A DNA stretch of 64,000 nt, taken from NCBI GenBank assembly GCA_022113835.1, contig JAILWY010000010.1, positions 14,317,501 to 14,381,500 of the forward strand, read 5' to 3'. The notes beneath the pieces were generated by a model. That model saw only the letters and a program-made list of their open reading frames with translations. It ran no database searches and had not been told where the DNA came from. Source of the stretch: Atopsyche davidsoni (taxonomy: Eukaryota > Arthropoda > Insecta > Trichoptera > Hydrobiosidae). Positions within the stretch are counted from its first letter, which is position 1. Every line of letters starts with the position of its first letter. A program made the translations under genes and the position numbers. Shown in pieces: positions 38,753 through 49,979 of the stretch.

Positions 38753-39627
38753 TATATACATATCTACACGATGAACTCGATTGACTTATATTATATTATA
38801 TAATTAAATATTGATATTGATATTCTAAAAATATACTCACATATTGAAAAATGCTGATCTTAGATAATCAGATTTAATAATTAATTTATAATGATTTAAA
38901 GAAACTACAATTTATTGTTTATACTGTTATTAAGGACATAAAAGCTTTTGGATTTAAAAATACATAAACTGATTAAGATGTTCTTTTATTATTGTAACCT
39001 TTCGGAAAATAATTCTACGCCATTTTTAACAGAGACAATAATAATAATCACAATTTCTAGTTTTTAATGTTCATTTGCATATTTAATTTCAGTAAGCGTA
39101 AATAATTTCTTTTGTACTTGAAATTAAAAATTTACGGTTTTTAGTGAGTTTATCATTAACACATACTTATTAACATAAATATATTAACACACATTATACT
39201 TTTTTAAAAATAATATGTATTCAAATTTAATGTCTAACTCATCACACCGTTAAAGCAATTAATTAATCATCAATTAAGCACACAATCTTAATCAAAAAAT
39301 GGTAAAATGCCTGAAAACCTTTAAGACAAACAAAAAACAACCCTTACTTAAATTTGTTCTCAGTTTGCCATTACTCCTACCTGGCCTTTGTTCCATTCAA
39401 CTCGGAAAAGGGAACCTAACCTTACCCCAACAAACCTCGTCTTTGTCCTGTACATCTAGGGTAGGGAAGTTGAGCTCTGTCCATACCTCTCAATTACGAG
39501 CTTCTTCACTCTGCGCATCTTCTGTAATGAGATTTAAATCTAATATAGGAATAACATAAACCACATATATAAAACATGCCTTTCATTAAGCAAATGCGAT
39601 CAAATGTAAAAATATTTTATTTTCATA

Positions 39628-39629
<2 letters not shown>

Positions 39630-39662
<33 letters not shown>
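39630..39662. repeat. (TA)n microsatellite
   Basis: About 16 TA units read directly. Confidence 0.95.
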
Positions 39663-39665
<3 letters not shown>

Positions 39666-39699
39666 TTATTTATACATATACGAATATGTCAAATAACTC

Positions 39700-41270
39700 T
39701 GAACGGTAGGTACAAGGTCGCATAGTGACATGACATAACAAAAGCATTATTCATATGACACAAATGCCGGTGTTTAGCGTGATTTTCTTGAGTTGGTACC
39801 GCGGGTCGAGGCTACACCACCTAGATCGATGAGACTAAGTCCCTAAGCGTACTCCTAGCGACGGAAACTAAAAGTTATTTTATATATTTATTTACATATA
39901 TTATTATACTAATAAATTTTATATATATATTTGGTTAAAAAATCTATAGTAAAATCGGAAATGTGGTACCTAGACTCTTTTTTTATCAAGTTGTTTTACA
40001 ACATTTTTAATTATATCCAATATAACAATTTTTTGTCAATATTCGAATCCCTTACTGCTGACTAAAGTATTTATTTACTTTTTCACTTCACAATAGAAAT
40101 CACTTTATCGTTAGTTTGAAAATAAACCTACTTTTAATATTCACATTTTATTTAGAATCCATAATTTGTTCTAATAGTGGCATCTTTTTTTGTTAGATGT
40201 CATTTGGCTTTATGTTATGTAATCTCTGTTTAATTAAATAAGTTTTATGATGTTTAGGAGCAAAAAAACAATTATAAAATATTTTTATAACCCAATATTT
40301 TGTTTGATTAGAAATATTGTAAGCTTTGACTTTAGTTGTTTTAATCTCAGATCAAAATCATAACCGATTCACTCATTCGCTTAGGCCCTTTAAGTTAGGC
40401 TGTACTTACAGTAGCGGGAGGCACCAACGACCTGTGTCAAATGTGAGCATTATTAATAGTTTTAATGAATGAAGGGAGTAGTTTCAGGGGCCCAATGAGC
40501 AATGTCAAATTTTCTGAAATGTTATTCGCTAATGTCTTTATGGCATAACTACTGGCTTCTGTAGGTACATTCAGTTCTCCCATTGTACTGTCCCCACGCA
40601 GTGTAAATGGAAAACTATTTTTAACTTTGTTATTGTTAGACATTATATTTAAATTGTTTTAATCTAAGCCTCTCCGAAATGTTTTAGATTATACAAATTT
40701 GATATTAACTAATGGGATCCATTTAAAAATAACAGAAGAACAACTTTGTTATTTTATTTGATTTTTATTAAAATAATACATATTTATAAAAACACACAAA
40801 ACATAGGTAAAATGATTTATTTTTTCTATAGCAATTACTGTTCGGTTAAATTTTTAACAATAAAATAAAATATGCTTGCCGATACTTACTTTCTTGTTTC
40901 AGTATAACATTGAGGAACATAAATTTACATACAGACAAAATTTAGTCACTATTTGTGAGTTTTGATTAATTTCACGATATTTCAATTTAAATTAAATTTT
41001 ATAGATAAAATTAACCAAAAAAAATAGCCATTCAATACCATGAAAAATGTTCGCTAGAAGTGGATATTACTTTTGTGTGAATATTTACGTGATAATATTT
41101 CCTTTGATCCCATATGAAATTTTAAACTTGAGCACTTGTGAAAAACAAACATAATGATAATAATAAAAACCTGAGAAAGACAAGTTGCTAAAATTAAAAT
41201 ATATTCAAACCGTTATTGAGTTCACCTAAAGAGCTCAATCTAAATGGAAGCTACTGTTTATCCGGTGCTG
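39700..41270. other. AT-rich stretch with small islet
   Basis: A moderate-GC patch at 39770-39870 has no clear frame. The remainder is AT-rich without a supportable gene. Confidence 0.35.
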
Positions 41271-41393
41271 CACAAAGACCTCATCTTAGCCTTTCACTAT
41301 TCTTTTTTATTCCTTGAAGAGCATTCCTTGACATAATACAAAGCTTGACTTGCAATATTGCACCCTAAGACTCTCGGCCGGTAAGCCACGGAG

Positions 41394-41475
41394 ATGATAG
41401 AAGAGAGCACAGAAAGGGGGGGTCTTTATCCACTCACGTCCGCCATTAAACGGAATCGATCCGACGTAATTCTCG
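41394..41475 (+). CDS. Candidate first coding exon, unknown protein
   Basis: An ATG (GAGATGATA, purine at -3) opens 27 codons plus one base and runs into a strong donor CTCG|GTAAGTACG (GT at 41476). An in-frame TAA lies four codons before the ATG (41382-41384), so the start is well defined. The peptide begins MIEESTERGG and is otherwise mixed. It sits in a GC islet (about 41360-41600). No second exon was identified. Confidence 0.2.
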
Positions 41476-41609
41476 GTAAGTACGGGCCGCTTTCTTGACA
41501 GAGTGGTCTCATCTCTGTAGGCCCCATTCTCCCTCGGCTTAAGCCATGCACGCTACAACGTTTGGCACAAAGATTCTCACCGAAATGTGGGACACAGATG
41601 TGGCTGAAG

Positions 41610-43170
41610 TTTTAAATATTGACGAAAATAAAATGAATTAAAATATATTGCAGTTTATTAGTTTATTTGTTAATTTAGTCCAGTTCTGCATACCAATATA
41701 TGAAGAACTATTTTATTAATTACGTTTCATAAACAAAAAAAACGTTAGCTTTGATCCTTTTGATAGCTAGCTGAATTTAAAATGCATTATATTTTAATTA
41801 TAATATAATATATAATAATTTAACACTTACACCGTATATACTGTCAGACGTTCCTGTTGTTTTTAACATTGACTTATACTATTTCTACTAAAAAAATACA
41901 TGATTGATTAAAAATGTATCTGTTGACCATCAACATAAAATTTGAATTACTTAATCCACCTGATATTATATTTCCGGGTGAGCCGATTCCCTCTCATTAG
42001 ACAGTATATCTATTTGACTTCACAAATTATTCTCCTTTCATTATTATTACTAAAAGAAACATGTATTGTAAGTGTACTTTCAATACCATGAACATTTTGA
42101 TTTATATTATATAATTTTTAAATATCATATAATTTATAGCTCATTGTTTGAAATAACGACAAAACATGTTTGTTTGAACATTGCGAGGTAATCACTAGAT
42201 ATTAGTCAAATTCGAATCATTACTTTACGGGTGTATGATTAATTGGTATAATTTATTACAAGTATGCCTACATTTTTTCAATTGTACTCTATTCAAATAT
42301 TTCAAATTATCTTATTTGTCAAGAGATAAAATTAGTTTTATATATTTTGGTATTACCTTTATTAAAATTATTCAAAGGTAGTTGCGAATAATATAAAGTA
42401 ACAAATAAACAAAAGCTAGAATTATACTTACTTATGGAGTCTAGTTGCAGGTTTCTAATACCCATCCAAAAATAATAATACACTTCAAATAAAAATCTAA
42501 GTAATACAAAGAAGAATCCAATGAATGGAATGGAATCAGATTTGTGTTGATTGAAAATAATAGCGGATGGCAATACCTCACCCAGCGCAGAAAAACACCA
42601 CTCAGCCATCAAGAGAACTCAAGCACCTACAAAAAGGTTAGCCAATCACTGACTAAGTCGTTTAGCTCTTCAGATAAGGATGGTGAGAATAAAAGGTCTT
42701 AACGTATAATAAATTTTAAAAAATCAAAATTAATTTCAGTTTATTATAATACTATCGGTGAAAGTCACCGCGGGAATTTTTTGAAATACCTTTCCGTGTT
42801 TATTTAAATTCATCATTATTTGTACAAAAATTCCTTAAATTTAAAATAAAACCAATATTTTGTTTTTGTTCCAATTTAAATTTCTATTCAAAGTATCTCA
42901 AATCATAATATGTAGATTTTTTTCCTCCGTATTTTTTTTTTGCTTTAAATGCCCACTAGCATTGCCAACTTTAATTTTCAATATCTTCGAAAATGTTAAA
43001 TATTAAATTTAAGCTTTATTATTAATATTAAAAATTGCAAATCCTTATTTGATTACAACTGATCCTCAAAAAAAGTGGCAAAAGATCCAACGCAGTAAAA
43101 CATATTTAAGCATTTAAATAAATTTAAATTAACAAAAAGTAGACAGGAGGAGATAATAACGCATTAGAAG
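41610..43170. other. AT-rich non-coding stretch
   Basis: No supportable gene or repeat. Confidence 0.4.
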
Positions 43171-43181
43171 AACTCTAAAAT

Positions 43182-43538
43182 CTAGCGGTAAATAGTTGCA
43201 GGTCGATCTGGGTGATGAAATGTTGCAAATATATTCATTGGCGCACCGTTTCCTTGGTTCGCTTCTACCATGTAAACTGTTGCCAACCGCTCAGGGCTGT
43301 GGAAGAAACTAAGTTGAAAGTTTCCTCGGAGGGGATCCGGCTTGATCTCCCCGGACGGCTGCGTCATTTGGACTCTGCTCCTAAGTCCCGGACTTAAGAC
43401 GAAGTCTCTCTTCTCTCTCCGAGCCGGCGACTTGGCTTTATTTTTATTGAAAATTAAAACCGCCTCCACAAATAAATCGTCTTCGGTAGACTCTGGTTTA
43501 TCTGCAGTGTAATTTAAATTTATTAACGGAATTTTATG
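43182..43538 (-). CDS. 118-codon open frame with internal repeat, possible exon
   Basis: On the minus strand this frame is open from 43538 to a TAG at 43184-43182. A possible acceptor, ACTGCAG (AG at 43503-43502), would start an exon at 43501. The peptide is hydrophilic and charged. Near its C-terminus it carries two related motifs 28 codons apart, FFHSPERLATVY and TFHHPDRPATIY (consensus FHxPxRxATxY), encoded at 43272-43307 and 43188-43223. GC content exceeds the background. There is no known domain. This is the longest stop-free run I found here and has the most structured peptide, but transcription is unproven. Confidence 0.25.
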   Translation of the reverse strand, partial: HKIPLINLNYTADKPESTEDDLFVEAVLIFNKNKAKSPARREKRDFVLSPGLRSRVQMTQPSGEIKPDPLRGNFQLSFFHSPERLATVYMVEANQGNGAPMNIFATFHHPDRPATIYR

Positions 43539-44099
43539 TTAGCTGTTTTCAATCAATTTAAGGATAAAAAATAAGGATAGTCTCCAAAGAACCCATAAAG
43601 GATCTGCGCATCTTTTTGTCGTGGTAATTAACTTCAAGCAAACCCACACAACACAACATAAAAGAATTTACCGTGAAAATAACGTGGGAAAAAACTGCTC
43701 GACAAAAATATTTTTTTGTTTTATATTTAGCATTTAATATCTTTATTAGATTCTACATAAATGGTACAAAATATCATGCAGGTATAAAATTTTAACATAA
43801 ATAAACAAGTCCAATTTCACTAAATTGAAATGTACAAACGTATTCAGTACATGAGTTTGCAAAAAAACAACAATTAGAACTTATGTAATAAACAAAAGTG
43901 AAATTAATCCAGTAATTAATTATTTTAGTAAGCGACCAATACATTTTCTTTATTTTTGAGTATTAGGTAATAATTCTAGAGGAAGCCAGAACTTTAGTTT
44001 AATAAGCTATTATATACAAGTATATTATATTTAAAATATGTTAAACTATATAAACCATGTGTCTTGTTTTATTACGTGTAGTGATAAACCAAAGCAAAT

Positions 44100-44360
44100 G
44101 CCACACTCAAAGCTTTTTTAAAATACCTTCGGGGGCTAATTAGTTGCTGCATCCGGATGAAGTGGCCGCCTATTGAATAGCGGTTTATACTTATACTGAG
44201 GCGCATATAAATAATGCAGGCCTCAATGACTGATGCACTTCACCTCCCCAGACAGCCGCGACCGGACAGGTGACCGACTCGTGAATGGCCACTTTGGGCC
44301 GCTCCAGTTAGTGAAAACTCGCAGCCACTAATCGACCGACTACTTTGACTGTGTCGGAAA
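44100..44360 (+). promoter_or_regulatory. Possible promoter/enhancer islet
   Basis: A GC-richer region holding CTAATTAG (homeodomain-type core, about 44136) and a TATA-box-like TATAAATA at 44206-44213 within GCGCATATAAATAATGC, followed by GC-rich sequence to 44340. No strong initiator or coding frame follows, so the promoter call is tentative. Confidence 0.2.
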
Positions 44361-44369
44361 CTAGATTTC

Positions 44370-46990
44370 GACCATAAGAAAACAAAATGACTTCTAATTT
44401 TATATCTCTTATCATATTATTATACAAAAACCTCAGGAACATAATTTTTTTGAATTTACAGTTTTGAGTTTACAGCTTTCGGTCCAAGACTGTTATAAAA
44501 TAATTATTATTACAAATTTTAAATTAATACTGTTGGATTACATCGTCATTAAAATGTATGAATATGTAAAGAGGTTTTGAAAATAAAATTTACAAAAGTA
44601 TTATATTGATTAACCATTTTTAAAATGAAGTACCACTTTTACACAAATAATAACGACTCTTTTTTTATAATGAGAATACATTTATAAACGTGAATAAAAG
44701 ATAAAGATGCTACATATCTCAATATAACATTAAAAAATTAGATGAAAGTCAAGTATTCTACCCAAAATAAAACGTTAATGTAGTCTTTCAATTTTTTTAA
44801 ATATTTTTTAAGTATTATTTTTATTACCTGTAAAAAGACATTAATCATCTTTTTAAATATAAGGTCTTAACAGAACTAACAAAACAGGAATTATCACATC
44901 AAAAAACATGCGGCAACACGGGATTAATAAGTATTACTCTACCGTTCACTCGCCCTGTTTTGAATTTAATATCTGCCCCATTTTTGAATATAGAACGACA
45001 GTGATATTGATTTATGTGCATTTGTTTCTGAAACAGAGCGCGGAACGGAACAACAGAAAAAAATTACCTGAGGTTTTGAATTTCCCTGTTTTTTTCCCAT
45101 TGGAAAAGCTTGTGTGATTCATAGGGTGTGAGTGAGGTATGGTTATAGGGTTATTATGCTCTGCAAAATGGCGACATATTGCCGACATTTTGTTTACTGT
45201 CTGGGATTACGAGAAAAAGGCACTTTTCAACAGAACCGTTTGATATATTGTATTGGTTTTGTTTTCGGATTTTTATTATTCATAATTTTGTTATTTACGC
45301 GTCAAAAAGTTGTCCTGTTTGTGTTCATGGTACTTTTAAATTTTTTTGACAAATTAAAATATAAAATATTGAAAACATAAAAGTTTAATACACATCAGTT
45401 TTTTTTTTATTAAATATGATCTAGGATTTAAAAAAATCTGTAGGTTAATTCAGTGGAATCGTTAGAGGTCAAAATCTGTATCCCTATTTAATAATGCAAA
45501 ACTTATATAGTATGAATAAAATAGTGATCCATATTATAAATGGTTGAGTTAATGATAGATTGGGCTTTTTTGATGACCACAAACATTCTAAGTAACATAA
45601 TAACTATCTCAAATTTAAAACTACAGTGGTTGACTCAAAATCATTAAACAAACATAAATAGCCAATTATAAACATTTCTATTTTTTTGAGAATTTTCGCC
45701 TTCCAAAGGATTCATCAGATATATTCTTATACCTTTAACAAAATATAAACTTCCTTATTTGACATTGTTAATGAATGATCTTTGATTATGTTAAAAATAT
45801 GTAATTAAATTTTCAAAACAGAATCTATCAATTAAAAAAAACTTTTTTACTATACCCGTAAATATGTATGTATGTATAATGTTTAAAACTCAATCCCCAC
45901 CTGTCGGAATAGTAGTGTTTTAATTATGTAATTTTATTTTAACCTTTAACGAGGTTGAACAGGTCGGACGGGCGGAGGTTCATTTTTCTAATTTCACACC
46001 CCGTCGGTCAAGCGACCGCGCGTTTGTCAAGCCGGTGTCTCAATTTAAGCACTCTGGTACTGGAGGGGTCGCCAACAATTACTAATATTTAATAAATTAA
46101 ATTAAATCATTATCTCGTATGGCGTATAAATTTAAAACTAAATTACATACATACTTTTGAACTTGAACCTTAAGAACTAATCATAAGAAGAATCTTGAAA
46201 TTATTTATTTAAACTGTTAGCTGTTATATTTATTTATGGGTTATTTTATTATGTTAAGTTCATAATTTTAACAAAGTTATTTTAGTTTTTCTTAGACTTA
46301 ATTTAAAAAATTCCCCACTGAATAAAAATAGGATGCTTTAAGAAATATTTCCATCTGTTGATAAGTATTTGTTCATATTTCTGTATAAAATATTTAGAAT
46401 CGTGGTACAAAAATGTTTTAATAAAAAGGAAAGAAAATGTCACAGGAATTTCATACATTTCAATTATATACACATTCATAACTTCAAATTTCTCACAAGG
46501 TTGGATAATTAAAACCAAAAATCAGCGTTGGTCGTTACTAATAAATATTTCTAAATAAATACGTTTGAACTTGATGTGTGTGTAAAATATTTGAAATTAT
46601 AGATATGTATCAGTAATAACAACCTTTAATCATTATTTAATCCTTTACCGTTTGCATGTTATTGCCCCTCTACAATGTAAGTGTCCCATATAAATAGTAT
46701 TTGTACTCATTTGACACCATTAAGGATCATGTACAATTTTTCTTAGAAACTACTGATTGAAAACAACACAGGGTTAATTGGATTTTAAAAACCCCTTAAA
46801 AAATTAGTGAGTGTAGGGTTATATTTATTTATTTATACAAACAGTAAATTAGGAACTATCCAAATAATATTATACAGTGCAAATATCGTTCTTATCAGGA
46901 ATATTTTACCTTTTCTGTAGTTATAGGAAATACCTTGGTTGTAGATTTTCGATAAATATATTTTTTGTTAAATTTTACGCGATAAGCTAC
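44370..46990. other. AT-rich stretch with a GC islet at 45.96 kb
   Basis: The islet (about 45955-46075) has CpG-rich motifs but no clear frame. A frame from an internal ATGG at 45168 to 45380 encodes 70 residues with hydrophobic stretches, unrecognised and probably fortuitous. Confidence 0.3.
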
Positions 46991-47007
46991 AAAATTTAAA
47001 TACTTAC

Positions 47008-47078
47008 CACTCAGTTTTTGCTTGTTGATGAGATGCATGTCAATCGCTTTTCGCAGCAGGGTTGTGAGTGTCTCACAC
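47008..47078 (-). CDS. Candidate 71-base internal exon
   Basis: On the minus strand the segment lies between an acceptor-like GAGAAATCAG (AG at 47080-47079) and a strong donor GAGTG|GTAAGTATT (GT at 47007-47006). One frame is open throughout and encodes 23 residues (starting CETLTTLLRKAID) with one overhanging base at each side. It is amphipathic and not recognised. Its short length makes the call dependent on the donor. Confidence 0.2.
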
Positions 47079-47735
47079 CTGATTTCTCAATAATGCAGGA
47101 TGTTAGCTCTACGATAGAGTATACATGATAAGCAACGATGGTCGCTTATTGTTATCGCTTCCATGCCTGATCCATCTGTTTGTTCAGGTACGTGTACTGC
47201 ATTTAGCTTCACGACACTCCTTCAGTATCTTATCTCATATCAACCGGTAGAACAAGATTCGACACATGGTGGGCGACGCATCTAAGGTGCAAGAAGAAAA
47301 AAAAATTATAGTAGCCTACATACATTTAGCTATTTATCTCATCCGTTATATATATCGTTATATATATCCGTTAAATAATCCGTTTGTGATTGATTTATAT
47401 TATCATGGTGTATAATGTTATGATAAAGTTGATTTATGCTTTTCAAAAGGTCAAAATTGTTACCATAGTTGCCGTAAATTATTATGAATTTTACGCTTTT
47501 TTCACTGACTGATTTTATATTGAAAAAATATGGTTCAAAATCTCATATCAGGCTTACAATAGTAGAAAAGACAATCTAGATATGAGACCGATATTTTCAA
47601 TCAAAACAACATAGTAAAACCAAATGATCTAAAAATGTAATAGTATTATTTGTTTTTGGCATAAAATGAACATTTTTAATCATTATTGGTGGTTACTTGT
47701 CTTAACATATTTTTTTTAAATATATACAACTTCAG

Positions 47736-47898
47736 CGTCCAACACTTAATATTCAACTGGAAGAGTGCGATCTTTCATTACAACTTTTTTTAGTGGAAAA
47801 TCTTAATTTTAATAACAACGGTACCAATAAGCATATGTTTCTTTTGGAGAATGTTTATTTGAACTATTTTTATAAAACTTTTAATGGTTTTAATAGAA
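47736..47898 (+). CDS. Candidate exon, unknown protein
   Basis: It follows an acceptor-like ACAACTTCAG (ends 47735) after a T-rich tract and ends at AGAA|GTAGGT. It encodes 54 residues plus one base, in AT-rich DNA where stops are frequent; the same frame would otherwise continue to a TGA at 47938. The end phase matches the start phase of the candidate exon at 49387, giving AGT (Ser) across the junction. The peptide is Leu/Asn-rich and acidic near its start; no family is recognised. Confidence 0.2.
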
Positions 47899-48624
47899 GT
47901 AGGTCATTTTTAGTAAAAGCCATCCTTTTTTCTAATTGATTTTTAACATGAATACTTTCATAATAAAGCCCTTTAAATTGACGCATACAGTACAAATAAT
48001 CCGGTAATCTTAAAACCTATAATCACATAATCTTATCTTTGAAACTGTGTGGGTTCTATCAATTCAATCTATAATACAATTATTAATTATATTCTAGTTT
48101 AATTATATTTAAGATTTCTAAATAAATAAACAAAAGTATAGTCACGAAGACGGTTTAAGTAAATAGTTTCAGCTATTTTTTCGGTGTCTTAACATCCAAT
48201 TGAAGCGTCTCTTGAGTCTCGTTAATTTAATGTAAATGAAGATGAATTCTTCGGCAAACCAATCTTCTATATCAATCAAGGGGATTTGTCACCGTTGGTT
48301 ATGTACAAGCTATTGGACAGGAATTCATGGTCAGGCTCGGATTAGATTAGTTCTATATTAAATCGCCTGACCACTTTGTGTTTTACTAGCTTACCCAGAG
48401 TACAACATCTGAATAATATATAGGTGGTTAAATTATTAAAATACTATTGACATTATTTTTTTTAACAAAAATGTTGAATTACAACTTTTTGTTCTCCAAC
48501 TAAGAGTGATTAGCATTTTAAAAATATATAAACTTATATGTGTATTTATTGAAAATACTTTTATACACTGTAAAAAACTTGCACTGATTATTAAATTTAA
48601 TCAAAAATATACTTTGAAAATGAT

Positions 48625-48770
48625 GTTCATCATGTGATTTTTCCACCAAGACAATCTTTATATCAGAGACCATCAGCCCAACGCCACATGAAGAATTCGG
48701 TTTATTTTACTATTTTGCAGATCTAGTAAAAAAAATCCAACACGTTGGTGGAAATTAAAAAAAGATAGGT
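48625..48770 (+). CDS. Coding-like fragment, unknown
   Basis: A stop-free plus-strand run encodes a peptide containing ISPTPHEEFGLFYYFADL and then a basic, Trp-Trp-containing end, closing with TGA at 48768-48770. A weak donor GATAG|GTTTGT precedes the stop. It lies between the candidate exons at 47736 and 49387, but its phase does not fit the latter. It may be unrelated or a chance frame. Confidence 0.1.
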
Positions 48771-48829
48771 TTGTATGAAGCAGTTATAAATAAAATTGCT
48801 CACATATTAATTTAGGGTCGTAATTTTTG

Positions 48830-49020
48830 TAACCCTTCGCCCCACACAATGAAGGCCGCAGATATTCCACCGCTTTAGTGTGTTTATTTCGGTCCCGCTC
48901 TTGCCCGTTGTTTTATTTATCGTTTTACATACATTATTTAGTGCTCAATCAATATGGCGAGTCCGAGTGCTGTCCTCTCACACTCACGACCACAAACAAA
49001 GTCGTGATGTCGTTCATATT
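48830..49020. other. GC islet
   Basis: Moderate-GC patch with an ATGGCGAGTCCG start context at 48954 and only a 17-codon frame. A donor-like ATAGAG|GTACGA lies near 49049. It could be a 5' untranslated exon, but evidence is thin. Confidence 0.2.
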
Positions 49021-49386
49021 GAACAAGAGTTGCCGTTTTTTAGATAGAGGTACGAATACGATGCATACATAAATTCGAATGTTTAAATTGTGATATATGA
49101 ACGAATTCATGATAGATTGATCTCACTGATTAATAATACCAGTGCGATTGTTAGATGGTTTTCCATGGATAACTTGTCTTTGTCAAGGACTACCGCCTTC
49201 GACGTTCTGGCATGGACCGCCATGTGTTACTCCTTCCAGTCGCGAAACCTTAGTTGCGATTGCATATCCTTCCAAAGAAAACATTCAATTTAAAAAAAAA
49301 TTAACAACCTAATACAACTCAGAACAAATTGCAATGATTTTTTCATAATTATTAAATAAAACACATGGATTGCTTCATTTTTTTAG

Positions 49387-49565
49387 GTATCTTTTTACAA
49401 AGTCCAGATGCCGTTGATAATATAAGGCAGCAAACCGGTGTCATTAAAGTTCTATTTTGTTTAAATAAGAATCCAATAATAACTGAGGATCCAAAAACAT
49501 ACAGAAAATATACGATAGAATGTAATACTTCATATCAAATTGTTAAGCCCAGGAAGATAATTTAA
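49387..49565 (+). CDS. Candidate 3' terminal exon, unknown protein
   Basis: A strong acceptor (T-rich TTCATTTTTTTAG, ends 49386) precedes 59 codons ending in TAA at 49563-49565. AATAAA follows immediately (about 49564-49569), as expected for a terminal exon. The peptide contains LQSPDAVDNIRQQTGVIKVL, loosely reminiscent of an armadillo/HEAT-type helix pair, and is less AT-biased in amino acids than random frames nearby. The homology is impression only. An in-frame ATG at 49365 could give a 66-residue unspliced ORF instead. Confidence 0.27.
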
Positions 49566-49679
49566 TAAAAATAAAATAACCCCAGAAAACCGAAAAAAAC
49601 AACATACAAGAAAAAAACAAACACACTTATTTAATAACGATATAATAATATCGTGATTCAACACATCTCATTCACACCG

Positions 49680-49850
49680 TAACCGGTAACCCCCGGGCGA
49701 GGAACAAACCGCTCGGAACGCAGCCGGCCAGGCGGTTCGAACCAGTAAATGCCCGTTCGCAATTTGTTCGTGGGCAATGGGCTATTTCTCGCATGGCGAG
49801 CCGGGAAAGGCCGGTTAATTGAGGACTGCTCTGTTGGAACTGCGAGTGTA
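49680..49850. other. GC islet
   Basis: Strongly GC-rich patch with CCCCCGGGCG, CAGCCGGCCAGG and an inverted CCGG-rich motif. It is crossed by a 70-codon frame (49749-49961) that begins at an ATG but is unrecognised. Probably regulatory or CpG-island-like. Confidence 0.3.
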
Positions 49851-49979
49851 GGTTTTTCGCAATTTAATTGTTATCGATTCAATGATATGTATTATATTTC
49901 TAGCTGTGCCAGCGAAAACGGCGATCTTTGCTTTTATAAATATTTTTATATTAAAATATAGCATTATATTTGCTATCGA

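Noticed and set aside
47120..47186. Plus-strand exon ending at TTCAG|GTACGT
   Set aside because: The donor is good, but the only open frame needs a poor acceptor at GATAG and does not match the phase of the next candidate exon.
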